Below are positions 1 to 5,347 of a stretch of DNA of 5,347 nt, one piece after another. The notes beneath the pieces are model-generated. The model was not told the DNA's origin. It was given only the letters and a program-made list of their open reading frames with translations, and did not search any database. The DNA is from Nonlabens sp. (GTDB lineage Bacteria; Bacteroidota; Bacteroidia; Flavobacteriales; Flavobacteriaceae). The position numbers were made by a program, and so were the translations under genes. The stretch spans positions 300 through 5,646 of the forward strand of contig JANQTO010000154.1 in assembly GCA_030731685.1 (NCBI GenBank), in the 5' to 3' direction. How positions within the stretch are numbered: the first letter of the stretch is position 1; each line of letters begins with the position of its first letter.

Positions 1-1155
1 AGGTAAAGCTATCGCACTGGAAAAGCCCAGCATTCCTATGATGGGTGCAATGCCGCCTTCGCTAGAAGATTTAAATAAGATTGAGCCCACAATGGGTCCC
101 GTACAGGAAAAGGATACAATGGCAAGTGCAAGGGCCATAAAGAAAATTCCAAGAACGCCACCTCTATTTGATTGCTTGTCGGCACTGTTTGCCCATGATT
201 GTGGCAGCGTGATTTCAAACGCTCCTAAAAAAGAGATGGCAAAGATTATGAGTATGACAAAAAACGCGATGTTAAATGTTACACTGGTAGACAGCTCATT
301 CAAGGCCTCAATACCAAATATCGCAACAATAGCAGACCCGAGCAGCACGTAAATGGCTATAATAAAAACTCCATAAAGAATCGCATTACGTATTCCCTGT
401 GCGCGGTTCTTGCTTTGCTTTGTAAAGAAGCTTACCGTTAAAGGAATCATGGGAAACATGCACGGCGTGAGCAATGCTGCTAGTCCTCCGAGAAAAGAGA
501 GACCAAAAACTACCCAAAGACTATCAGAATCACTCGCGTCGTCAGTTGTTTTGTCAACTTCAACTTCAGGTTCCTTTTTACTACTTACTTCACTTTTTTT
601 TTTAATAGAGGAAGCTTCAGGTCCACTAGCCATTTGCGGGATTTCTCCTGCGTCGTAAAAAGAGTCCAATGTAGCTTTAGCATCTACAGCAGGTCCATTA
701 GAGTCTAGCTTAAACACCAAGGCCTCTGGTGCTGGCGGCAGACACTGCTTGTCGTCACAGACCATAAAATATGCCTCAGCAAAAATATTTTTTAAATCTT
801 TGTCTAGAACTTTCACCACTTGCTCAAAGCGAGCACTGTTAGCAAACTGATAAACGTCAAAACCCCAAACACCAGAATACTCGGCATAGGGTACAAACTC
901 TTCGTTAATACCTACTAGTTCATAGTTTCCTTCAGCCTTAAAAAAATTAAATTCTGTAGGAATAGGACCTTCGTCTTTTTCTAGTTTTGCCTGTGAATAC
1001 ACATGCCATCCTGGGCCTATGTTTACGGTGGTTATTAATTTATATTCTGAATCATTTAGTTTTTCAACACTCGTAGACCATGTAGTTGGGTCCTGTACTT
1101 GTGCAAATCCATTGAAACCCAAAAGGGCTAACACTACAATTAATATATTTTTCAT
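1..1155 (-). CDS. dsbD: Thiol:disulfide interchange protein DsbD (5' part; continues past the left edge)
   Basis: DsbD carries electrons from cytoplasmic thioredoxin across the inner membrane to periplasmic thiol proteins, including those of cytochrome c maturation. The window holds the first 385 codons, open to base 1. Residues 1-18 form a signal peptide (MK, hydrophobic core, GFA before Q19). Residues about 20-155 are the periplasmic N-terminal domain, with GWHVYSQ at 49-55 and the redox pair C133/C138 in CDDKQCLPP. A charged Lys/Glu/Asp/Ser linker spans about 180-212. Membrane segments follow at about 213-244, 258-281, 292-315 and 333-361, and a fifth begins near 369. They carry C232 in LLTPCMFP and C351 in FSCTGP, which correspond to the two membrane cysteines of the family. 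The usual C-terminal thioredoxin-like domain must lie outside the window. The ATG at 1153-1155 is chosen because it begins the signal peptide and overlaps the tilS stop codon. A run of ten A residues codes for K185-K187 in the linker. The family call is firm; which partners are reduced is not visible. Confidence 0.93.
   Translation of the reverse strand, partial: MKNILIVVLALLGFNGFAQVQDPTTWSTSVEKLNDSEYKLITTVNIGPGWHVYSQAKLEKDEGPIPTEFNFFKAEGNYELVGINEEFVPYAEYSGVWGFDVYQFANSARFEQVVKVLDKDLKNIFAEAYFMVCDDKQCLPPAPEALVFKLDSNGPAVDAKATLDSFYDAGEIPQMASGPEASSIKKKSEVSSKKEPEVEVDKTTDDASDSDSLWVVFGLSFLGGLAALLTPCMFPMIPLTVSFFTKQSKNRAQGIRNAILYGVFIIAIYVLLGSAIVAIFGIEALNELSTSVTFNIAFFVILIIFAISFLGAFEITLPQSWANSADKQSNRGGVLGIFFMALALAIVSFSCTGPIVGSILFKSSSEGGIAPIIGMLGFSSAIALP
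594..603 (-). repeat. A10 homopolymer in the dsbD linker (possible slippage site)
   Basis: The plus strand has ten T in a row, read as ten A in the coding strand of dsbD and translated as K185-K187 plus the first base of S188. The frame is intact on both sides. Gaining one A gives AAG TGA, and losing one A gives GTG AAG TAA, so either slip ends translation within two codons. The tract is seen directly; any functional slippage is inference. Confidence 0.9.
1152..1155 (-). other. ATGA stop/start overlap of tilS and dsbD
   Basis: The tilS stop codon TGA (1152-1154) and the dsbD start codon ATG (1153-1155) share two bases. Such a four-base overlap usually means both genes lie on one mRNA and that the ribosome finishing tilS can restart on dsbD. 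I see no purine-rich Shine-Dalgarno sequence ahead of this ATG, as is common in Bacteroidota. Confidence 0.85.
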
Positions 1156-2483
1156 AAAGTATGGGTAATCATCATTATTTGAGAGGTTTGCTGGGAAACT
1201 GCGTAATGTTTGCTAGCACGTAGTCCCAGAACGCCTAGAATTTTGTTATTGTATGTCAATACTACTACTTTTTCTTTGGCTGTCAACGATATTTTGTTGT
1301 CTATTAACAAATCGCTAACGAGTTTCGTGCCACGCATACCGTAGGGCTGCATCTTATCTCCTTTTTCCCATGTACGCAATTTCATGGCACCGCTTATTAA
1401 CGTTGCGTCAAAAAACAATGTATTGTGCGCTTTATTGTTCTTTACAAACGTTAGCGCATCCTCCGTATCTACGACACGCAATGTAACAGTCCCATCGAAT
1501 ATTTCATAACTAGTATTAAAATCAGTAATTTCAACTGGTTCTTGCGCAGGCACGGATGTGCTATCGACAAAAATCAAACGATTCCTGTCTTTAATCACTT
1601 TCACGTTCCCACAACTAACATATTTGCCAGTTTGTCCAGAGAGCAAGCTCATTAAATCTTCCATATTAGGAGATTCATTTTTCAGTAATTCATAGAGATA
1701 CGCCTCTGGATTGCTTGTTTTCAGTAGTGCGTTGATAGATATATATGTGGTACCATCTTCTTTTTTGAGTTCGCTTTCGCGAAAGCGTGCAACGGCATCA
1801 CCCACTAAATCTCGAGAACCTTTGAGGTAATTAAAGCTATCCTGCAAGTTACTTTGTAAGTCTGGAAGCAACTCATAGAGCTTAGGCAATAGCTGATGGC
1901 GTAATGCATTACGTAGGTAATCGTCACTAGCATTGCTGGAATCTTCACGCCATGCGATATGATTTGCTAAGGCATATTGTGTTATTTGTGACCTTGAAAA
2001 TGGTAATAGTGGTCGTCTCACAGCGCCATTATGGGAAGGTATTCCCGTAAGTCCATCAATGCCACTACCTCTATTTAAATGCATAAGAAAGGTTTCTAAC
2101 TGATCGTCGAGGTGATGAGCAGTAAGCAAAAAGGGTAATTTATACGTCTCCTGTAATTTTTCAAACCAGGAATATCGTAGCTGTCGAGCAGCCATTTGCG
2201 TCGAGATACCTGCATTTTTTGCATATGCTTTTGTTTCAAAACGCTTGCTATGGATGGAAACATTCAGCGTACTAGCAAGTTCTTTAACAAACTGCTCGTC
2301 GCGGTCACTTTCTGCATCGCGTAGCCCAAAATTACAATGTGCCATCGCAAAATCTATATGACAAACTTTAAGTAAATGAGCAAGTACCACGCTGTCCCTA
2401 CCGCCACTAATCGCAAGTAAACAGCTGGCTTGAGTCAATTCTGAGAACTGTAATTCGATATGCTTTTTGAAAGCGTTTAACAT
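1152..2483 (-). CDS. tilS: tRNA(Ile)-lysidine synthetase TilS
   Basis: TilS attaches lysine to C34 of the CAU anticodon of a tRNA-Ile using ATP, which switches the tRNA from reading AUG to reading AUA. It is cytoplasmic and normally essential. The 443-residue protein has the usual family length and layout. The PP-loop ATP site is SGGRDS at 26-31, followed by AHCNFGLRDAESDRDE at 48-63, AHHLDDQLET at 122-131, GIDGLTGI at 141-148 and the WREDSSNAS...DYLRNALR block at 178-195. After a middle domain comes the C-terminal substrate-binding domain at about 365-430, with RTWEKGDKMQPYGMRGTK at 370-387. The ATG at 2481-2483 lies 9 nt after the pabB stop codon and directly behind a TAAATTTGCACC sequence, so it may have its own promoter besides read-through from pabB. 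The stop codon overlaps the dsbD start. A perfect 16-bp palindrome lies within the gene and encodes RFRES near residue 233. Nothing essential appears to be missing. Confidence 0.96.
   Translation of the reverse strand: MLNAFKKHIELQFSELTQASCLLAISGGRDSVVLAHLLKVCHIDFAMAHCNFGLRDAESDRDEQFVKELASTLNVSIHSKRFETKAYAKNAGISTQMAARQLRYSWFEKLQETYKLPFLLTAHHLDDQLETFLMHLNRGSGIDGLTGIPSHNGAVRRPLLPFSRSQITQYALANHIAWREDSSNASDDYLRNALRHQLLPKLYELLPDLQSNLQDSFNYLKGSRDLVGDAVARFRESELKKEDGTTYISINALLKTSNPEAYLYELLKNESPNMEDLMSLLSGQTGKYVSCGNVKVIKDRNRLIFVDSTSVPAQEPVEITDFNTSYEIFDGTVTLRVVDTEDALTFVKNNKAHNTLFFDATLISGAMKLRTWEKGDKMQPYGMRGTKLVSDLLIDNKISLTAKEKVVVLTYNNKILGVLGLRASKHYAVSQQTSQIMMITHTL
1772..1787. repeat. Perfect 16-bp palindrome CGCTTTCGCGAAAGCG within tilS
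   Basis: Both strands read CGCTTTCGCGAAAGCG with no mismatch. The flanking bases (T at 1771, T at 1788) do not extend the symmetry. In the tilS frame it encodes R-F-R-E-S, in the middle region outside the catalytic motifs. The bases are much richer in G and C than the surrounding sequence. I found no second copy in this window. Whether it is an iterated genomic element, a protein-binding site or chance cannot be settled from one copy. Confidence 0.8.
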
Positions 2484-2487
2484 GGTG

Positions 2488-2495
2488 CAAATTTA
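2488..2495 (-). promoter_or_regulatory. Putative Bacteroidota -7 box (TAAATTTG) before tilS
   Basis: The minus strand reads TAAATTTG followed by CACC and the tilS ATG. This fits the TAnnTTTG -7 element of the primary sigma factor in Bacteroides and Flavobacterium. Its first three bases are the TAA stop codon of pabB. Transcription would start within a few bases of the ATG, giving a leaderless or nearly leaderless mRNA. No convincing TTTG -33 element lies at the usual spacing; the best is TTAG 23 nt upstream. The match is seen; activity is inferred. Confidence 0.45.
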
Positions 2496-3812
2496 CGAAA
2501 AAGCAATTCCCTGCTGTGCTAATACCTCTAACAATGCGCGAGCTTTTAATAAGCACTCCTCGTACTCTAACTCCGGTTTCGACTGCGCAGTAATAGCGCT
2601 TCCTACACTTACAGAAAGATTTCTATTACTTGTGTTATAGATTATGGAGCGTATTACCACATTAAAATCCATATCGCCTTGTGGAGTAACGTATCCTATC
2701 GCACCGCTATAAAGACCGCGCTTAAAGGATTCTGTTTCCTCAATGATGTTCATTGCACTTACTTTAGGAGCACCGGTCATGCTACCCATAGGAAAAGTCG
2801 CTTTTAACACGTCTACAAAGTCTAGTGATGGCAGTAGCTTTGCAGCAATGGTGCTTATCATTTGGTGAACCTGCTCAAAACTATACATACCGAAGAGTTC
2901 TTCAACCTCAACGCTTCCCTTTGTTGCAATCCTAGACAAATCGTTGCGCACGAGGTCTACAATCATTACGTTTTCAGAACGTTCTTTGGGGTCTGCAGCA
3001 AGCTGCTTTTTAATGAATTCATCCTCTTGAAAGTCCTGAGAACGTCTGGCTGTTCCTTTAATGGGCTGCGAGATGATTACATCTCCATTTTTTTTAATAT
3101 AACGTTCTGGACTTGCGCACATGATTTTAAGCGCGTCAAATGAGGCATAAACAGCAAATGGCGATTTACTGATTGCGTTCAACTGGGCGTAAGCCTTTAA
3201 CGAGTCTAACTTAACGTTAGTTGCCTGAAACTGCGTACAAAAGTTTGCCTCATAGATATCGCCACGATAAATATGATTAAGCACTTTTTGCACTTTATTG
3301 ATATACACATCCTTCGTATCTAAAGCGACTAATGAGTTGTTTTGTTTGGGTGTATCTATTGGTTTTACGTCAATTTGAAGAATTTTTTGAACAAGTTGGG
3401 CCGCATCTATGTTTGACAATTCATGAACCTGAACTTCTAAACCTGCCTTAGTATAGCTGAATAGTATCTCTGGAACAAAGAAGTGCAACAATGCTGCTCC
3501 AACCGTATCGTGATGGTTGCTGCTTAGCTGTTCCAATTCATTCTTCAGGTCGTAGGAAAGATATCCCAGAAGCCAATCTTGATGTTGCTCATAAAATATT
3601 CTAAGTTGCTCAAAGGCATTGCCCTGAGTTACTTCAAGCACCGCCATGTTACCAGCGCCAGCGAGCCACTCCTGGCTCGAATGCATGCTGTCATGACCGT
3701 TACTGTCCAATAACGTAAAATAGGAAATGTCCCTATAAAATTCCAGTAACTTGTTTTTAAATACAAGCTGGTCTGTTATAGGGACATTTATACAAATACG
3801 TTTGTTATGCAT
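2493..3812 (-). CDS. pabB: Aminodeoxychorismate synthase component I (PabB)
   Basis: PabB, with a glutamine amidotransferase subunit (PabA), converts chorismate to 4-amino-4-deoxychorismate on the way to p-aminobenzoate and folate. The 439-residue protein has the chorismate-binding fold: GDIYEANF at 184-191, SPERY at 234-238, PIKGTARRS at 250-258, ENVMIVDLVRNDLSRI near 280-295, FPMGSMTGAPK at 340-350, SGAIGY at 369-374 and a C-terminal EYEEC at 416-420. The lysine in PIKGT (K252) is the residue typical of aminodeoxychorismate synthase, whereas anthranilate synthase (TrpE) has PIAGT, so pabB is preferred to trpE. The frame is open back to a TTG at 3837-3839, but the ATG at 3810-3812 is chosen because MHNKRI begins the recognisable protein and the nine extra codons would cover the promoter box. 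No pabA or pabC lies in the window. The gene begins 49 nt after the receptor gene and ends 9 nt before tilS, suggesting co-transcription with tilS and dsbD. Confidence 0.93.
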   Translation of the reverse strand: MHNKRICINVPITDQLVFKNKLLEFYRDISYFTLLDSNGHDSMHSSQEWLAGAGNMAVLEVTQGNAFEQLRIFYEQHQDWLLGYLSYDLKNELEQLSSNHHDTVGAALLHFFVPEILFSYTKAGLEVQVHELSNIDAAQLVQKILQIDVKPIDTPKQNNSLVALDTKDVYINKVQKVLNHIYRGDIYEANFCTQFQATNVKLDSLKAYAQLNAISKSPFAVYASFDALKIMCASPERYIKKNGDVIISQPIKGTARRSQDFQEDEFIKKQLAADPKERSENVMIVDLVRNDLSRIATKGSVEVEELFGMYSFEQVHQMISTIAAKLLPSLDFVDVLKATFPMGSMTGAPKVSAMNIIEETESFKRGLYSGAIGYVTPQGDMDFNVVIRSIIYNTSNRNLSVSVGSAITAQSKPELEYEECLLKARALLEVLAQQGIAFS

Positions 3813-3816
3813 GGTG

Positions 3817-3824
3817 CAAAAATA
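3817..3824 (-). promoter_or_regulatory. Putative Bacteroidota -7 box (TATTTTTG) before pabB
   Basis: The minus strand reads TATTTTTG, then CACC, then the pabB ATG, an exact fit to TAnnTTTG and the same junction as in front of tilS. A TTTG at about 26 nt further upstream is rather far for a -33 element. This is the best candidate for the promoter of the pabB-tilS-dsbD cluster. It implies a 5' leader of at most a few bases. Inferred from sequence only. Confidence 0.5.
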
Positions 3825-3837
3825 ACGCGAACCGCGC
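3818..3837 (-). terminator. Weak hairpin plus T-rich tail between the receptor gene and pabB
   Basis: In the 49-nt gap the minus strand reads GCGCG-GTT-CGCGT followed by TATTTTT. Four C-G/G-C pairs and one G-T pair enclose a three-base loop. Hairpin plus T-tract resembles an intrinsic terminator for the receptor gene, but the stem is short and the T-rich tail is also the putative pabB -7 box. It could be either or both. Confidence 0.25.
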
Positions 3838-3861
3838 AATCCATCACCACCAAACCTGTAC

Positions 3862-5347
3862 CTAAAATCTAAACTGAATGTTGCCTTTGATAAAAAATGG
3901 CGTTCCTGGTGTAAAGTGAATTTCTTCTACTGGAGCAGCTTCGTTTGCTAGTCTTGATTCTGTTGCAAACTGTGTTTCGTTCCATGCAACATCAAACAGG
4001 TTTTGCACAATGATTCCAGCTCTAAGTCTTTTTGTAATATCGTAGGATACGTTTAGGTCTGCGACAAAATACCCCTCGGCAATAATGGAGTTATCCTCGT
4101 TTGCAGGTCTGTCTGCAATGTATTTATAACCCATAGATGCATTGAATCCTTTATAATCTTTTAACACAAGACTACCGTTAGATGTCCATTTAGGAGCTAG
4201 CGGTATGAAGTCTTCACCGTCCACCTCATTAATAGCCCGTGCATGTGCGTAGTTCAAGTTTGCATTTAAGAAAACATAATCGCCTAATTGATACTGAAAA
4301 CCATAATCAAATCCATAGCGACGTGTTTCTCCGCTTGGTTCTACAATACCAGCATCACCTACATAGACAAATTCCTGTTCTAAATATAAATGCCACAGTG
4401 CACCGTTCATCACTAAGCGGTCTGTAAGTTTGGTGACAAATCCTAAATCTGAATTGAATGAACGCGGCAATATATCATTCACCTCTCCAGCTAGTACTAC
4501 GCGGGTATCATTGCTGTGCGTTCCTATACCATTGTTTAAGTACACATTAAATTTAGGCGAAACTTCATAGGATAATTTGAGTTTTGGTAGCAAAACCCCT
4601 GCGGTTGTGGAAGACGTTTCAAATGGTGTCAACAAGGAATTTCTATAAGTAAAGTCAAAACGCTCGTAACGCAATCCAGCGTCAATTTTAAATTTATTGA
4701 AGTCTACGCTCAGACCACTAAATACGGAGAAGTTAGTTTCAGTCACATCACCTAACTGAATAGCTTCCAGCAAATCCCTGCGGTTTGCCGTTCTAGAAAG
4801 TTCGCTACCGTTTGTATTATCGTTACGCACGGCAACACCTGCGATAAACTGGCTTTTTTTATTACTTATAAAGAAATCATTCACATACGTAGCTTTTGCA
4901 CCATAAAGCGACCTTGACTCGCGCTGACGTATCTGGTCACCATTGATAGGGTCTTCTAAGAAGAATGTAAAGTTTGAAAACAATAAGAAATCATAATTAG
5001 AAAAGTAGGCCTTAGTGTATAAATGTTCGGTCTCACTTAGTTCCTTTCCATATTCTACATTGATATTTGTTCTTGAGGTCTCGCCACCTTCGGTATCGTC
5101 AATTGCACCAAATCTAGAGATGATACCAGCGTCAACTGCACGTTGCGGAATCTGACCACTTGCATCCCATTTACTGTCAAAATGTGATGCCGTTAACTTG
5201 AATACGTTACCGGTACCATTATCTACGAGCATTTTCCCAAATAAATTCACTCTATGAAAATTTTGTGGAGATTCAAACGGTCCGTCAAAGGTTAAGAACT
5301 CGGTTGCTACGTAAGCGCTTGTACTTTTATTCTCCACAACTTGTGCC
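3862..5347 (-). CDS. TonB-dependent outer-membrane receptor (C-terminal part; begins past the right edge)
   Basis: This is the last 494 residues of a TonB-dependent receptor, an outer-membrane beta-barrel that imports a ligand with energy from TonB-ExbBD. Alternating polar and aromatic strands run throughout. Family-typical blocks are WDASGQIPQRAV at visible residues 60-71, IDDTEGGETSR at 82-92, the late NLFDVAWNETQF from 449, HFTPGTPFF at 477-485 and a C-terminal QFRF ending in phenylalanine, as expected for insertion by the BAM machinery. The signal peptide, TonB box, plug domain and first strands lie beyond base 5347. The frame is open to the edge, and the GTG at 5335-5337 is an internal valine, not a start. 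The stop is TAG at 3862-3864. A siderophore or other metal-complex receptor is the most likely type, but the ligand cannot be read from this part. It is probably transcribed separately from pabB, given the promoter-like gap. Confidence 0.92.
   Translation of the reverse strand, partial: AQVVENKSTSAYVATEFLTFDGPFESPQNFHRVNLFGKMLVDNGTGNVFKLTASHFDSKWDASGQIPQRAVDAGIISRFGAIDDTEGGETSRTNINVEYGKELSETEHLYTKAYFSNYDFLLFSNFTFFLEDPINGDQIRQRESRSLYGAKATYVNDFFISNKKSQFIAGVAVRNDNTNGSELSRTANRRDLLEAIQLGDVTETNFSVFSGLSVDFNKFKIDAGLRYERFDFTYRNSLLTPFETSSTTAGVLLPKLKLSYEVSPKFNVYLNNGIGTHSNDTRVVLAGEVNDILPRSFNSDLGFVTKLTDRLVMNGALWHLYLEQEFVYVGDAGIVEPSGETRRYGFDYGFQYQLGDYVFLNANLNYAHARAINEVDGEDFIPLAPKWTSNGSLVLKDYKGFNASMGYKYIADRPANEDNSIIAEGYFVADLNVSYDITKRLRAGIIVQNLFDVAWNETQFATESRLANEAAPVEEIHFTPGTPFFIKGNIQFRF

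Noticed and set aside
36..218. Minus-strand open frame of 60 codons
   Set aside because: It overlaps dsbD in another frame, and the dsbD frame encodes the conserved FSCTGP region there.
38..658. Two plus-strand open frames (38-352 and 410-658)
   Set aside because: They lie antisense to dsbD, whose minus-strand frame is uninterrupted and matches a known family; their translations show no recognisable domain.
3088..3095. Run of eight A (minus strand) in pabB as a slippage site
   Set aside because: It encodes KKN in a normal surface position, is common at this base composition, and a slip does not lead to an immediate stop at a domain boundary as in dsbD.
2862..3143. Plus-strand open frame of 93 codons
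   Set aside because: It is antisense to the conserved core of pabB and has no recognisable features of its own.
2493..3812. Anthranilate synthase component I (trpE) as identity of this gene
   Set aside because: PIKGT with lysine rather than PIAGT, and the absence of neighbouring trp genes, favour aminodeoxychorismate synthase.
4239..4427. Plus-strand open frame of 62 codons, rich in His and Ser
   Set aside because: It is antisense to the receptor gene; its composition follows from the reverse reading of beta-barrel codons.
5335..5337. GTG as start codon of the receptor gene
   Set aside because: The frame continues upstream to the window edge, and the protein from this point lacks a signal peptide and plug domain, so this is an internal valine.

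Overview
The window looks like chromosomal DNA of a Bacteroidota bacterium, most probably a flavobacterium (Flavobacteriaceae). The reasons are the AT-leaning coding sequence, protein variants typical of that group (TilS with AHCNFGLR, PabB with FPMGSMTGAPK, a TonB-dependent receptor ending HFTPGTPFF...FRF), the absence of clear Shine-Dalgarno sequences, and TAnnTTTG-type promoter boxes placed right in front of start codons. This assignment rests on recognition of protein families, not on a database search.

All four genes are on the minus strand, so they are transcribed from right to left. In order of transcription they are: the 3' part of a TonB-dependent outer-membrane receptor (3862-5347, its beginning lies outside the window); a 49-nt gap with a putative promoter and a small hairpin; pabB, aminodeoxychorismate synthase component I (2493-3812); tilS, tRNA(Ile)-lysidine synthetase (1152-2483), starting 9 nt after pabB; and dsbD, a transmembrane thiol:disulfide reductase (1-1155, its 3' end lies outside the window), whose start codon overlaps the tilS stop codon as ATGA. 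Coding density is very high and no intergenic stretch exceeds 50 nt. I see no RNA gene, insertion sequence, CRISPR array or phage-like gene.

pabB, tilS and dsbD form a compact cluster, probably an operon, but they serve different housekeeping tasks: folate precursor synthesis, decoding of AUA codons, and supply of reducing power to the periplasm. The receptor is probably a separate transcription unit for uptake of an unidentified iron complex or other ligand.

Nothing here amounts to a new multi-gene system. Four smaller signals deserve a second look: a run of ten A residues in dsbD where slippage by one base either way meets a stop codon at once and would release only the periplasmic domain; a perfect 16-bp palindrome inside tilS that may be one copy of a genome-wide iterated palindrome; near-identical TAnnTTTGCACC-ATG junctions before pabB and tilS that suggest leaderless or nearly leaderless transcripts; and a short hairpin whose T-rich tail is also the putative pabB promoter box.
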